DNA of 35,352 nt from Pseudomonas amygdali (GTDB lineage: Bacteria; Pseudomonadota; Gammaproteobacteria; Pseudomonadales; Pseudomonadaceae): NCBI RefSeq assembly GCF_002699855.1, contig NZ_LKBW01000279.1:1-35352 (forward strand), written 5' to 3'. This document shows positions 17,909 to 27,025 of the stretch, in pieces (positions within the stretch are counted from its first letter, which is position 1; the number at the start of each line of letters is the position of its first letter). The notes under the pieces were generated by a model that saw only the letters and a list, made by a program, of their open reading frames with translations, was not told the origin of the DNA and did no database searches. The translations under genes were made by a program, and so were the position numbers.

Positions 17909-18721
17909 TTAATTTGCCCAGCGCAATTGCGTGGGCAGTGGCGAAAACGGTTCCGGGTCAGGTGGCGAGCCGGGGATGGCCAATACTCGGTTGAGCACTT
18001 CGGCTTCCAGCGCAGCAAGGCGGTGCGAGCCGCGAGCACGTGGCCGTGGCAGGTCGACTAGAAGGTCGAGGCCGATCTGGCCTTCTTCGATCAGGATCAC
18101 GCGGTCGGCGATGGCGACTGCCTCGCTGACATCGTGAGTAACCAGCAGTACCGTGAAGCCGTATTGGCCCCACAGTTTTTCAATCAGTTGCTGCATTTCG
18201 ATGCGGGTCAAAGCGTCCAGCGCGCCCAACGGCTCGTCGAGTAACAGCAGGCGCGGCTTGTGAATCAGCGCACGCGCCAGAGCAACACGCTGCTTCTGGC
18301 CACCGGACAATGCCGCTGGCCACTCGTTGGCGCGTTCGGCAAGGCCGACGGCCTCGAGCGCTTCGAGTGCTTGCGCACGCCAGTCGCCGCTCAGGCCAAG
18401 GCCGACGTTGTCGATGATCTTCTTCCAAGGCAGCAACCGCGCCTCCTGGAACATCAAACGCGTATCTTCGCGAGCGTCGTCCAGTGGTGCAGAACCTGCA
18501 AGCAATTGACCCTCGGTTGGCTTGTCGAGACCGGCAAGCAGGCGCAGCAAGGTACTTTTACCGCAGCCACTACGGCCGACGATGGCGACGAACTGACCGG
18601 CCGGAATATGCAGGTCGATGTCCTTGAGCACTTCGCGAGTGCCGAACGCTTTTTTCAGGTTACGTACTGCCAGCGGAATACCGCGCAGCAAATGTGGAGG
18701 CTGCTGTTTCAGACTGGTCAT
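17909..18721 (-). CDS. ssuB: Sulfonate ABC transporter ATPase SsuB
   Basis: The 270-residue cytosolic ATPase has Walker [10 protein letters not shown], the Q-loop [11 protein letters not shown], the signature [15 protein letters not shown], Walker [13 protein letters not shown] and the switch histidine in [10 protein letters not shown]. These belong to the nitrate/sulfonate/taurine class of importers. It energises SsuC. The start at 18721 overlaps the ssuC stop by four bases (ATGA). The longer frame from 18769 would lie inside ssuC. Confidence 0.92.
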   Translation of the reverse strand: MTSLKQQPPHLLRGIPLAVRNLKKAFGTREVLKDIDLHIPAGQFVAIVGRSGCGKSTLLRLLAGLDKPTEGQLLAGSAPLDDAREDTRLMFQEARLLPWKKIIDNVGLGLSGDWRAQALEALEAVGLAERANEWPAALSGGQKQRVALARALIHKPRLLLLDEPLGALDALTRIEMQQLIEKLWGQYGFTVLLVTHDVSEAVAIADRVILIEEGQIGLDLLVDLPRPRARGSHRLAALEAEVLNRVLAIPGSPPDPEPFSPLPTQLRWAN

Positions 18722-19515
18722 GCGGCACCGCCTTTGCTCACTTGATAGGCCGGGTGCCAGCGCAGGCACACACGTTCAAGGCCTCGCGCCGCCAGATCGG
18801 CCAGTTTGCCGAGGACGGCGTACAACACAATGGCCAGTACCACGATGTCGGTTTGCAGGAATTCCCGTGCATTCATCGCCAGATAACCGATGCCGGAGCT
18901 GGCAGAAATGGTTTCTGCCACAATCAGCGTCAGCCACATGAAGCCCAGCGCAAAGCGCACACCGACCAGAATCGAAGGCATGGCACCTGGCAGGATCACA
19001 TGCCGGAACAGGCTGAAACCTGACAGGCCATAGCTGCGGGACATTTCTACCAGTGCCGGATCGATGTTGCGGATGCCGTGGTAGGTGTTCAGATAAATCG
19101 GGAACAGGGTGCCCAGCGCGACAAGGAATATCTTGGCGGTCTCATCAATTCCGAACCACAGAATGACCAGCGGAATCAGCGCCAGGTGCGGCACATTACG
19201 GATCATCTGCACTGAGCTGTCCAGCAGGCGCTCGCCCCATTTGCTCAGGCCTGTGATAAAGCCCAGAGCCAGACCGATGCCGCCGCCGATGGCGAATCCG
19301 ATCCCGGCGCGCCAGCCGCTGATCGCCAGATGCGTCCAGATTTCGCCACTCGCAACCAGATTGATACCCGCCTCAATGACTGCGCTGGGTGCAGGAAGAA
19401 TGCGTGTGGATAGCCATCCGGCGCTGACCGACAGCTGCCAGACGGCCAACAACAGGACTGGAAGTGCCCAAGGCGCCAGTCGGTGAATGATGCGTTGCGA
19501 AGCACTGAGGCTCAT
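18718..19515 (-). CDS. ssuC: Sulfonate ABC transporter permease SsuC
   Basis: The 265-residue inner-membrane permease starts [16 protein letters not shown], after GAGGAG at good spacing. It has about six membrane segments and a BPD_transp_1 domain with the coupling loop [29 protein letters not shown]. In many Pseudomonas the monooxygenase gene ssuD sits between ssuA and ssuC. Here ssuA and ssuC are separated by only 28 bases and nothing remains of ssuD. Confidence 0.92.
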   Translation of the reverse strand: MSLSASQRIIHRLAPWALPVLLLAVWQLSVSAGWLSTRILPAPSAVIEAGINLVASGEIWTHLAISGWRAGIGFAIGGGIGLALGFITGLSKWGERLLDSSVQMIRNVPHLALIPLVILWFGIDETAKIFLVALGTLFPIYLNTYHGIRNIDPALVEMSRSYGLSGFSLFRHVILPGAMPSILVGVRFALGFMWLTLIVAETISASSGIGYLAMNAREFLQTDIVVLAIVLYAVLGKLADLAARGLERVCLRWHPAYQVSKGGAA

Positions 19516-19543
19516 GGAGTTGTCTCCTCGAAGGGCCTGACGA

Positions 19544-20509
19544 TCACTGTGCTTGAGCAACAGCAGCAGGGGGTGTCCAGACCACATCAGCAATGCTGAG
19601 CGGCTTCGGAATCAGTTTGAGCTGGTAGAAGGTGTCAGCAATTTTCTGCTGCGCCGCTACAACCGGCAGAGTAATAAACAGCGCACCGTAGCCCTGGCGT
19701 TTTACCGAGGTCAGGGTGATGTCGGCGGGCAGCCCCAGCAACGGCGCAACCTGTTTGGTCACTTCGTCAGGGTGAGCCTTGGACCATTCGCCCACTGCAC
19801 GAACTTCTTCGATCAGGGCTTGAATCACCTTCGGATTCTTTTGCGCGTAAGGCTTGGTCGCCAGATAGAACTGGTGGTTGTCGACGATGCCGGTGCCGTC
19901 TTTCAAGGTCCGCGCCTGCAATTGCTTTTCAGCTGCGGCCTGGTAAGGGTCCCAGATGACCCAGGCATCCACGCTGCCGCGCTCGAAAGCGGCACGCGCA
20001 TCGGCCGGAGGCAGGAAGACGGTCTGGATATCGGTGTATTTCAGGCCGGCATCTTCCAGTGCCTTGACCAGCAGATAATGGACGTTCGAGCCTTTATTAA
20101 GGACGACGTTCTTGCCCTTCAGGTCTTTGACCGAAGTAATAGGCGAGTCTTTGGGTACCAGGATGGCTTCACTGGTCGGCGCTGGCGGCTCGTAAGCCAC
20201 GTACAGCAGATCCGCGCCTGCTGCCTGAGCGAAAACAGGCGGCGTTTCACCGGTCACGCCGAAATCAATCGAGCCCACGTTCAGACCTTCAAGCAACTGC
20301 GGACCGCCCGGAAATTCGGTCCACTGAACCTTTACGCCCTGCTCGGCCAGGCGCTTCTCCAGCGAACCCTTGGCCTTGAGCAGCACCAGCGTGCCGTATT
20401 TCTGATAACCGATGCGCAGATCTTCCGCCTGGGCCTGGGTGACCGCGCCAAGCGCGACCGCAGCAGCAAACAGAGCGACAAGGCCTCGACGCAAAATGAC
20501 AGTGCGCAT
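19544..20509 (-). CDS. ssuA: Periplasmic aliphatic sulfonate-binding protein SsuA
   Basis: The 321-residue secreted binding protein has an RR-containing signal peptide (MRTVILRRGLVALFAAAVALGAV...QAQA). The mature start EDLRIGYQKYGTLVLLKAKGSLEKRL is typical of SsuA. Further family landmarks are VQWTEFPGGPQLLEGLNVGSIDFG and the GETPPVFAQAAGADL segment. It captures alkanesulfonates under sulfur limitation. AAGGAG precedes ATG 20509 by a good spacing. It is the first gene of ssuACBF. No ssuE is present upstream; instead there is repeat DNA and lsfA. Confidence 0.93.
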   Translation of the reverse strand: MRTVILRRGLVALFAAAVALGAVTQAQAEDLRIGYQKYGTLVLLKAKGSLEKRLAEQGVKVQWTEFPGGPQLLEGLNVGSIDFGVTGETPPVFAQAAGADLLYVAYEPPAPTSEAILVPKDSPITSVKDLKGKNVVLNKGSNVHYLLVKALEDAGLKYTDIQTVFLPPADARAAFERGSVDAWVIWDPYQAAAEKQLQARTLKDGTGIVDNHQFYLATKPYAQKNPKVIQALIEEVRAVGEWSKAHPDEVTKQVAPLLGLPADITLTSVKRQGYGALFITLPVVAAQQKIADTFYQLKLIPKPLSIADVVWTPPAAVAQAQ

Positions 20510-20619
20510 ATGCGCTCCTTTAGCGGTTGTTGGGTAGTGCCTGCTCAGTCAGTCACAGACGAACAAGGCGGGAATAGGGACGACATTAACAGCACTTTTT
20601 TATATCTATAAATCTTATT

Positions 20620-20648
20620 TATTCATTTAGTTATTCCATAAATGAATA
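20620..20648. promoter_or_regulatory. Inverted repeat, candidate operator upstream of ssuA
   Basis: A perfect 10-base inverted repeat, tattcattta (20620-20629) and taaatgaata (20639-20648), is separated by nine bases within a very AT-rich stretch 110-140 bases upstream of the ssuA start. The symmetry suits a LysR-type activator (CysB-like) or a similar dimeric regulator. The regulator assignment is inference. Confidence 0.55.
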
Positions 20649-20689
20649 TAAAGGGCAGTACTATTTTTCAACTATCGTGCGGCGTACTA

Positions 20690-20995
20690 CGGCGGCATGC
20701 CGTTCTGGACCCTCTGCGTCCGATCTTGAGTATGCGGCGTGGCGCATATCCATGACGCGGAGCGTCACGACAGGCATTCCCACGCTGGAGCGTGAGGAAC
20801 GATGATCTCGACTATCGTGCGACGCTCTGCGTCCGATCTTGAACAGGCGGCGGGGCGAAGATCGGTGACGCGGAGCGTTACTCGCGGCATTCGTACGCTG
20901 GAGCGTGAGGAACGATGATCTCGACTATCGTGCGACGCTCCGCGTCGCATGCCGTTCTGGACGCTCTGCGTCCGCACTTGATCAAGCGACGCAGT
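20690..20995. repeat. Clustered interspersed repeats with a 113-base tandem unit
   Basis: Several copies of the cgctctgcgtcc / gacgcggagcgtc family are packed together. One 46-base segment beginning acgctggagcgtgaggaacg is repeated identically at 20782-20827 and 20895-20940, a period of 113 bases; the sequence between the copies is similar but diverged. A partial related word, actatcgtgcg, begins near 20671. The cluster lies between lsfA and the ssuA promoter region. Confidence 0.8.
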
Positions 20996-21016
20996 CGGCG
21001 GCTATGAGGGAGGAAT

Positions 21017-21040
21017 AAAAAAGGGCCGATGAATCGGCCC
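21017..21040 (-). terminator. Terminator of lsfA
   Basis: Arms gggccgat (21023-21030) and atcggccc (21033-21040) form a tight hairpin. In minus-strand direction it is followed by a T-run (the aaaaaa at 21017-21022), about 30 bases after the lsfA stop. Confidence 0.85.
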
Positions 21041-21069
21041 AAATAACCCCACGCTTGGTAGATCGAAAA

Positions 21070-21708
21070 TTAGCGGTTTGGCTGAGGTGTCAGGCGCAGA
21101 TAAGGCGTGACGGCCTTGTAGCCCTTGGGAAAGCGTTCTTTGATCTCGGCTTCGTCCTTGATCGACGGCACAATCACTACATCATCGCCGTCCACCCAGT
21201 TGGCGGGCGTGGCAACCTTGTAGTTGTCGGTCAATTGCAGAGAGTCGATAACGCGCAGAACCTCGTGGAAATTACGCCCGGTGCTCGCCGGATAAGTAAT
21301 CGTCAGGCGCACTTTCTTTTTAGGGTCGATCACAAACAGCGAACGCACAGTCAGTGTGTCGCTGGCATTGGGATGAATAAGGTCATACAGATCGGAGACC
21401 TTGCGGTCGGCATCGGCCAGAATCGGGAAGTTAACCTGGGTGTTTTGCGTAGTGTTGATGTCGTCGATCCACTTGATGTGCGAGTCAACCGGGTCGACCG
21501 ACAGCGCAATGGCTTTTACACCGCGCTTGGCAAACTCGTCTTTCAATTTGGCGGTGAAGCCCAGCTCAGTGGTGCACACAGGTGTGAAGTCTGCCGGATG
21601 AGAAAACAACACACCCCAGCTGTCGCCGAGCCATTCATGTAAACGGATACGACCTTCGCTGGATTCCTGCTCGAAGTCAGGGGCGATGTCGCCAAGTCGC
21701 AGTGTCAT
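21070..21708 (-). CDS. lsfA: 1-Cys peroxiredoxin LsfA
   Basis: The 212-residue cytosolic protein is a Prx6-type 1-Cys peroxiredoxin. The peroxidatic Cys45 lies in SHPADFTPVCTTELG, and there is no second cysteine in the protein. The C-terminal Prx6-type extension (TPANWVDGDDVVIVPSIKDEAEIKERFP) is present. LsfA reduces hydrogen and organic peroxides and was first found as a sulfonate/sulfate-starvation protein in Pseudomonas, which agrees with its location beside ssu. AAGGAG lies upstream of ATG 21708. It is followed by its own terminator, so it is not clearly co-transcribed with ssuA. Confidence 0.93.
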   Translation of the reverse strand: MTLRLGDIAPDFEQESSEGRIRLHEWLGDSWGVLFSHPADFTPVCTTELGFTAKLKDEFAKRGVKAIALSVDPVDSHIKWIDDINTTQNTQVNFPILADADRKVSDLYDLIHPNASDTLTVRSLFVIDPKKKVRLTITYPASTGRNFHEVLRVIDSLQLTDNYKVATPANWVDGDDVVIVPSIKDEAEIKERFPKGYKAVTPYLRLTPQPNR

Positions 21709-21831
21709 GATGTTGCTCCTTGTCTGTATCGGGTAGGCCTTGGTATGACGTTACTGTGCGCCCTGCTGAGAAAAGTTAAAAAGAATAAATAATGTGATTG
21801 ATAGACCTGCCAGGAATATCAAAAAACAGGC

Positions 21832-21860
21832 AAAAGAAACCCCGCACCAGGCGGGGTTTC
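21832..21860 (-). terminator. Terminator of the OprD-family porin gene
   Basis: A perfect 10-base stem, gaaaccccgc (21836-21845) and gcggggtttc (21851-21860), is followed on the minus strand by TTTT. It lies 18 bases past the porin stop codon. Confidence 0.9.
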
Positions 21861-21877
21861 CTTGAACCTCAATACAC

Positions 21878-23242
21878 TTACATGAAGTTGTAGGTGTAGT
21901 TGAAGATCAGACGGGTTTGATCGGTGTTGGTCGAGTTGTTCAGATCACCATCGGCACGGTAGGTACCGTGACGCAAGGTAGTGCCGAAGCCTTTCAACGG
22001 ACCGCTCTGAATCACGTAGTCAACACGCATGTCAGTTTCCCACTCGGAGTAACTGTTATTGCGAGTGGCCGCAGTATTGCCGCGGATGTCGTCAGCATTC
22101 AGATAAGCGATTGCTGCTTTCAGGCCTGGAACGCCGACTTTGGCGAAGTCATACGAGTACTGACCGAACGTGGTGTTCTCACCCGCGCGGTTGAAGCCGT
22201 TGATCATCGAGTCAGTGAACAGGTAGAAGCTCGAACCGCCGTTGCCTTCAAGGCTCGAACGTGTGGTGCCGTCTTTAGTGACGCTACCCTGACCCAGGAA
22301 AACCATACCGCCGTTGTCGCCCACTTGTTGATGACCAACCATCAACGCATGGCCACCCAACGAGTAGGTGAACATGGCGGACCAGGTGGAGTTATCCACT
22401 TCGCCGGTGTTCTTGGCATAACCGTTGTTGTTGTTGAAACGGTAGCCGGTCGCCGCGTCGCTGTTTTTGCCGTCAGAGCTGCTGTTGAAATAACGCAGGT
22501 CAGTCTTGAAAGACTGGTTGTCGCTGATTGGGTAAACATGAACAAGACCCAGGAAGTGTTGCTTGTAGAAGTCTTCCAGGTTGGCGTAGTAGTACTGCAG
22601 GGTCAGGTCTTTGGTGACTTTCCAGTCAGCGCCAGCGAAACGGAAATGATCGCTGGTTTCGGAGGCACCTGCAACGGACAGGTCAGTCCAGTTACTTGAA
22701 GCACGGCCGATCGACTTGTTCAGCTGACCAGCAGTGAAAGTTACGGTGTCCAGATCCTTGGAGGTCAGGATGCCGCCTTGGAAAGCCTGAGGCAGAAGAC
22801 GACCGTCGTTGCTGACCAGGATTGGCAGGTTAGGAGCCAGTGCATTACCGACTTTCAACTCGGTTTTCGAGAAGCGTACCTTGCCGTTGGCGCCCAGACG
22901 ACTCCACTCGTTAACAGCAGAACCGTCGCTGTCGGTAGGCAGAACGCCGCCGTTCAAAGCGCCGGAGTGAGCGCCGCGACCGCCGTCAAGATGAACACCA
23001 ACCAGGCCTTGCAGATCCAGACCGAAACCGACAGTGCCTTGAGTGAAGCCCGACAGGTAGTCGAATTTCAAGCCAGTGGCCGTCTCACGGCTGTTGTGGG
23101 TAGTGCCTTCGCGGTAATCGTTGTCAAAATACAGAGTACGAGAACTAACGGACGCTTTGCTGTCTTCAAGGAAACCAGCTGCACCGGCCTGCTGGGCCAA
23201 TACACCGACTGTTACGGCCAAGGCCAGGGTGGACTTCTTCAT
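21878..23242 (-). CDS. OprD-family outer-membrane porin
   Basis: The 454-residue protein has a signal peptide (KKSTLALAVTVGVLAQQAGA-AGF) and begins with GFLEDSKASVSSRTLYFDNDYR, the OprD-family N-terminal signature. Alternating beta-strand sequence follows, with aromatic ends such as LQYYYANLEDFYKQHFLGL, and the C-terminal strand TRLIFNYTYNFM ends in the outer-membrane insertion signal with final aromatic-x. These 18-stranded channels import small anionic or basic nutrients. Its location between lsfA and tauABC would suit uptake of organosulfur compounds, but OprE/OprQ-type roles are equally possible, so no symbol is given. GGAG-like sequence precedes the start. It is divergent from tauA across 770 bases. 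Confidence 0.88.
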   Translation of the reverse strand: MKKSTLALAVTVGVLAQQAGAAGFLEDSKASVSSRTLYFDNDYREGTTHNSRETATGLKFDYLSGFTQGTVGFGLDLQGLVGVHLDGGRGAHSGALNGGVLPTDSDGSAVNEWSRLGANGKVRFSKTELKVGNALAPNLPILVSNDGRLLPQAFQGGILTSKDLDTVTFTAGQLNKSIGRASSNWTDLSVAGASETSDHFRFAGADWKVTKDLTLQYYYANLEDFYKQHFLGLVHVYPISDNQSFKTDLRYFNSSSDGKNSDAATGYRFNNNNGYAKNTGEVDNSTWSAMFTYSLGGHALMVGHQQVGDNGGMVFLGQGSVTKDGTTRSSLEGNGGSSFYLFTDSMINGFNRAGENTTFGQYSYDFAKVGVPGLKAAIAYLNADDIRGNTAATRNNSYSEWETDMRVDYVIQSGPLKGFGTTLRHGTYRADGDLNNSTNTDQTRLIFNYTYNFM

Positions 23243-24012
23243 TAACTACGCTCCTCGTGAATCTAATTTTTTATGTCTCCGGTGCCGGGCATTGCCCTTA
23301 CCCAGAGATATTGCGAAAGGTGACAGTCCCGATCTGGAGATCAATGGATTCTGTACACCCCGACTTTTGACTAGACCGCGCATGTCGGTGGCCGTACGTT
23401 AGTGAAAATTCTTCATGCTCAAAAGAAACCGTTTTGCAGCTTCTAAGAACAATCAGGCATATGTCACAACTCGTGTCAGCCAGGACGTCACGGAGTGTAT
23501 CGACCTAATCGGGTAATTCCCAAAATTTATTTCGGTACCGTTCGTCAGATCTTTTGGTTTTGTACCAGTGACCGGCCAAATCGAGACCAGCCGGTCATAG
23601 TCCCCAACGACAGAGCGCAACTTGCCTGCCAGTAAAAGCCTTGTGAAACGGGCACTTCAGAGAGATTAGTAAAGAAATATGACAGTTGTCACCACTTTGG
23701 CGCGCAACGCTCTGCAGTCATGAAATATTTTCTAAAAACTGCTCAAAACACGCTTTTGGGGCGTTTTTTACCCTCTGAAACATGCGCTCAACTGTAGACC
23801 AGGTGAACAAAAAAGCAATTTTGGTGTCCGCCGCGTGACGTCCGAGCCGATTGACAGATGCGTATCAGGTCCCTGATGTGCAGATGGGTTCTGGAGATGG
23901 CTCTAAAGACCCTTCATAAGCTAATTCCCAAAAGTTATTTATTTGCAGATTCTTAGATCACTTAGTCTCCTTATCCAGCCAGTCCTCGGCCCGTCCGATT
24001 CGGAGCTCCATC
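23243..24012. other. Long divergent intergenic region, porin / tauA
   Basis: No credible gene was seen in these 770 bases. Several possible control sites are visible: a 19-base word taattcccaaaatttattt at 23514-23532 and a near copy (one difference) at 23922-23940; a palindrome atcagg-tc-cctgat at 23864-23877, just after ttgaca at 23851; and an 8-base inverted repeat tgaccggc / gccggtca (23569-23576, 23590-23597). GC content is lower than in the flanking genes. Confidence 0.6.
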
Positions 24013-24990
24013 ATGAAACTGCATTTTTCCCTGCGCTTGCTGACTGCGCTGTCGTTGACTGGCGCAACATTCATTGCACAGGCAGCAGACTTTACCGTCG
24101 CCTACCAGACCACCGTCGACCCGGCAAAGGTTGCCCAGGCCGATAACGCCTACGAAAAAGCCACCGACTCAAAAATCTCTTGGCGCAAATTCGATAATGG
24201 TGCGGACGTCATCACCGCAATTGCATCCGGCGACGTACAGATCGGCTATCTCGGTTCAAGCCCGTTCACAGCCGCCGCTACCCGCAAACTCCCGGTGGAG
24301 ACCTTTCTGATAGCTACGCAGATCGGCGCGGCCGAGGCGCTGGTTGCCCGTAATGGTTCGGGGATCAACTCACCGCAGGACCTGATCGGCAAGAAAGTGG
24401 CCGTGCCCTTTGTCTCTACCGGCCATTACAGCCTGCTTGCAGCGCTCAAACACTGGAACATCGATCCGGCCAGGGTCACTATCCTGAATCTCGCACCGCC
24501 CGCCATTGCTGCGGCCTGGAAGCGCGACGACATTGATGCCACTTACGTCTGGGACCCGGCACTGGGCGTCGCCAAGGAAACCGGTAAGGTGCTGATCACC
24601 TCCGGCGAACTGGCGAAGGTCGGAGCGCCGACCTTCGATGCCTGGATCGTGCGCAAGGACTTCGCCAACAAACACCCGGAGGTTGTCAGCGCATTCGCCA
24701 AGGTAACGCTCGATGCCTACGCCCGGTATCGCCAGGACCCGGCTGCATGGATCGCCAACCCGGCCAATGTAGACAAGCTGACCCGACTGTCTGGCGCCAA
24801 GGCATCTGACGTACCTGGCCTGTTGCAAGGCAATGTCTACCCGCTGGCTGCCGAGCAGACCGCGCTGCTGGGTACACCGACCATCGAGGCGGTGACCAAA
24901 ACCGCAGCATTCCTTAAAGAGCAGGGCAAGGTGGATGCGGTACTGCCTGACTACTCACCGTACGTCAGCGCCCGGCTCATCCCACGCTAA
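24013..24990 (+). CDS. tauA: Periplasmic taurine-binding protein TauA
   Basis: The 325-residue secreted protein has a signal peptide ([21 protein letters not shown]). TauA landmarks follow: [25 protein letters not shown], then [48 protein letters not shown] and [11 protein letters not shown]. It binds taurine outside the inner membrane under sulfur limitation. GGAG lies seven bases before the ATG at 24013. It is the first gene of tauABC. The family's usual fourth gene, tauD, is missing downstream. Confidence 0.92.
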   Translation: MKLHFSLRLLTALSLTGATFIAQAADFTVAYQTTVDPAKVAQADNAYEKATDSKISWRKFDNGADVITAIASGDVQIGYLGSSPFTAAATRKLPVETFLIATQIGAAEALVARNGSGINSPQDLIGKKVAVPFVSTGHYSLLAALKHWNIDPARVTILNLAPPAIAAAWKRDDIDATYVWDPALGVAKETGKVLITSGELAKVGAPTFDAWIVRKDFANKHPEVVSAFAKVTLDAYARYRQDPAAWIANPANVDKLTRLSGAKASDVPGLLQGNVYPLAAEQTALLGTPTIEAVTKTAAFLKEQGKVDAVLPDYSPYVSARLIPR

Positions 24991-25015
24991 GCGCTCTCAG
25001 CACAAGGAGACACGT

Positions 25016-25801
25016 ATGGCGCTGTTGCAGTTGGAGCGTATTGGCGCTCAGTACCCCGGTGCAGCGGCCCCCGTGCTGGCAGACATCAACCTGAGCCTGG
25101 GCCCACAGCAACTGCTGGTTGCGCTTGGCCCCTCCGGCAGCGGTAAAACCTCGTTACTGAACCTCATCGCCGGCTTCATCAAACCCGGCAGCGGCAGCGT
25201 TACTCTCGACGGCATTCCCGTAGAGGGGCCGAGCGCAGAGCGTGGCGTGGTGTTTCAGGACGATGCCTTACTGCCCTGGCAGAACGTGTTGGCCAATGTT
25301 GCGTTTGGCCTGGAACTGGCGGGTGTCGGCCGCTTGGAACGTGAAGCCAGAGCGCGGGAGATGTTGGCACTGGTGGATCTGGCCGGTTTTGACCAGCGGC
25401 GAATATGGCAGCTGTCCGGTGGACAACGGCAACGCGTCGGCCTGGCCAGAGCGCTGGCAGCCGATCCGCGCATCCTGTTGATGGACGAGCCATTCGGTGC
25501 ACTGGATGCCTTCACCCGTGAGCAGATGCAGGAGCTATTGCTGCAAGTCTGGCAACGTACCGCCAAGCCGGTGTTTCTGATAACCCACGACATAGAAGAA
25601 GCAGTTTTCCTCGCCACCGACCTGGTTCTGCTCGCCCCTAACCCTGGTCGTATCGCCGAGCATCTGCACCTGAACTTCGGCCGTCGCTACGCCGCTGGCG
25701 AATCGGCCCGCGCGATAAAGTCCGATCCGCGCTTTATCGAAACCCGCGAGCATGTGCTGGCCAGCGTGTTTTCCCAGCGCACCCGGGAGCAGTGTGTATG
25801 A
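25016..25801 (+). CDS. tauB: Taurine ABC transporter ATPase TauB
   Basis: The 261-residue ATPase carries Walker [11 protein letters not shown]-loop [12 protein letters not shown], signature [15 protein letters not shown], Walker [13 protein letters not shown] and switch histidine in [31 protein letters not shown] and [10 protein letters not shown] are typical of the taurine/nitrate importer ATPases. The start at 25016 has AAGGAGA at good spacing, 25 bases after tauA. Its stop codon overlaps the tauC start (ATGA). Confidence 0.92.
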   Translation: MALLQLERIGAQYPGAAAPVLADINLSLGPQQLLVALGPSGSGKTSLLNLIAGFIKPGSGSVTLDGIPVEGPSAERGVVFQDDALLPWQNVLANVAFGLELAGVGRLEREARAREMLALVDLAGFDQRRIWQLSGGQRQRVGLARALAADPRILLMDEPFGALDAFTREQMQELLLQVWQRTAKPVFLITHDIEEAVFLATDLVLLAPNPGRIAEHLHLNFGRRYAAGESARAIKSDPRFIETREHVLASVFSQRTREQCV

Positions 25802-26673
25802 GCAGACTTGAGCCTGTTGGCAGCCATGAGCTTATAGATAGCCGCGAACTGACCGGCATCAGCAAACCGTTCGCCAAACAACCGGCTGCCCCCACGCCGA
25901 AGGTTTATCTGAGCACCCGAGCGATCAGCATCCTGACCCTCGCGGCACTGCTGACTCTTTGGTGGGCGGTAACTGCCGGGGGCTGGATCGAGCCGCTGTT
26001 CCTGCCGCCGCCAGCGGATGTGCTGAGCAAAGGCTGGCTGCTGGCAACCAAGGGCTACATGGACGCCACACTCTGGCAGCATCTGGACGCCAGCCTGCAA
26101 CGCATCGGTCTGGCGCTGGGCGCGGCAATTTTGACGGCCATCCCGATAGGAATCGCCATCGGCCATAACCGCATCGCTCAGGGCATATTCGACCCGCTGA
26201 TCGAGTTTTACCGACCGATACCACCGCTGGCCTACCTGCCGCTGATCGTTATCTGGTTCGGTATCGGCGAATTCTCCAAGGTACTGCTGATTTATCTGGC
26301 GATCTTCGCGCCGATTGCCATTGTCACGGCTACCGGCGTTCGCACCGTGGACCCGACCAAAGTGCGGGCGGCACAGTCGCTGGGCGCGACGCGCTGGCAG
26401 TTGATTCGGCACGTGGTCCTGCCCAGCGCACTCCCGGACATTCTTACCGGTATTCGCATCGGCCTGGGCGTGGGCTGGTCGACGCTGGTGGCCGCAGAGC
26501 TTATTGCTGCCACCAGCGGGCTGGGATTCATGGTTCAGTCGGCGGCGCAGTTTCTGGTGACCGACGTTGTGGTGCTGGGGATTCTGGTGATCGCCGTGAT
26601 CGCTTTTGCCATGGAGCTGGGCCTGCGCGCACTGCAACGCAGGCTGGTGCCCTGGCATGGTCAGCAGCATTAA
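25798..26673 (+). CDS. tauC: Taurine ABC transporter permease TauC
   Basis: The 291-residue inner-membrane permease has a cytosolic N-terminal extension of about 40 residues. Membrane segments begin at about residue 43 ([20 protein letters not shown]). The coupling loop reads [39 protein letters not shown] and [22 protein letters not shown] are typical TauC/SsuC text. It overlaps tauB by four bases. It is the last recognisable gene of the unit; no terminator was found directly after it. Confidence 0.92.
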   Translation: MSRLEPVGSHELIDSRELTGISKPFAKQPAAPTPKVYLSTRAISILTLAALLTLWWAVTAGGWIEPLFLPPPADVLSKGWLLATKGYMDATLWQHLDASLQRIGLALGAAILTAIPIGIAIGHNRIAQGIFDPLIEFYRPIPPLAYLPLIVIWFGIGEFSKVLLIYLAIFAPIAIVTATGVRTVDPTKVRAAQSLGATRWQLIRHVVLPSALPDILTGIRIGLGVGWSTLVAAELIAATSGLGFMVQSAAQFLVTDVVVLGILVIAVIAFAMELGLRALQRRLVPWHGQQH

Positions 26674-26691
26674 TGCATCAGTATGGGTGTG

Positions 26692-26708
26692 TGCGCCGTT
26701 GCGGTGCG
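26692..26708 (+). promoter_or_regulatory. Possible NtrC-binding site
   Basis: The sequence GCGC-N7-GTGC (26693-26696 and 26704-26707) matches seven of the eight conserved bases of the NtrC dyad GCAC-N7-GTGC. It lies about 240 bases upstream of the sigma-54 promoter at 26944, a normal enhancer distance. A single site of this quality can occur by chance. Confidence 0.4.
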
Positions 26709-26943
26709 CAAATTGAGTGCATGCGCTGATACCGCATTGCGGGGCCTGGCGCGATACTCAGGGCGACCAGATGCCAGCGCCGAGCATTCACAGCGGCTGA
26801 CTCATCAACCAATCCAAGGTTTTCGAATATGAAAAATACTTAATAAATTCAATACGTTGATGATATTAAACGGCTTCGGACTCAAGAAGTGCTTAACCGG
26901 ATATGGCTAAGTCAGCCTGTTCTTTCGGATTAATTCTCAAAAC

Positions 26944-26959
26944 TGGCACGCACTCTGCA
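26944..26959 (+). promoter_or_regulatory. Sigma-54 (RpoN) promoter
   Basis: The sequence TGGCACGCACTCTGCA has the invariant GG and GC exactly 10 bases apart and a complete TGGCACG -24 box. This is a near-consensus -24/-12 promoter on the plus strand. Transcription should begin near 26970. Confidence 0.8.
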
Positions 26960-26969
26960 ATAGGTATTA

Positions 26970-27025
26970 CATCACCAGTTTTGGGGACCTTGGTACAGGC
27001 AGGCCGGGGATTCCCCTCTTTTATT
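26970..27025 (+). ncRNA. Candidate short nitrogen-regulated sRNA (NrsZ-like)
   Basis: The predicted transcript of the sigma-54 promoter would run from about 26970. It contains a possible CCAGTTTTGG / ACCA...TGGT stem-loop region (26974-26994) and a short GGGG-ATT-CCCC hairpin (27006-27016) followed by a T-rich tail that overlaps the stop codon of the convergent gene. In P. aeruginosa the RpoN/NtrC-dependent sRNA NrsZ lies between ntrC and PA5126, converging on PA5126. The gene at 27021-27434 occupies the place of PA5126 (next to trmL). The upstream ntrC is replaced here by tauC. The terminator stem is short, so the end is uncertain. The assignment rests on position and promoter type, not on an alignment. 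Confidence 0.45.

Noticed and set aside
20690..20995. CRISPR array
   Set aside because: The period is about 113 bases, repeats are imperfect dyads of a dispersed family, spacers are not unique-sized and no cas gene is near.
26712..26740. Second NtrC site near the sigma-54 promoter
   Set aside because: The GCGC-N7-GCAT match keeps too few conserved bases to support.
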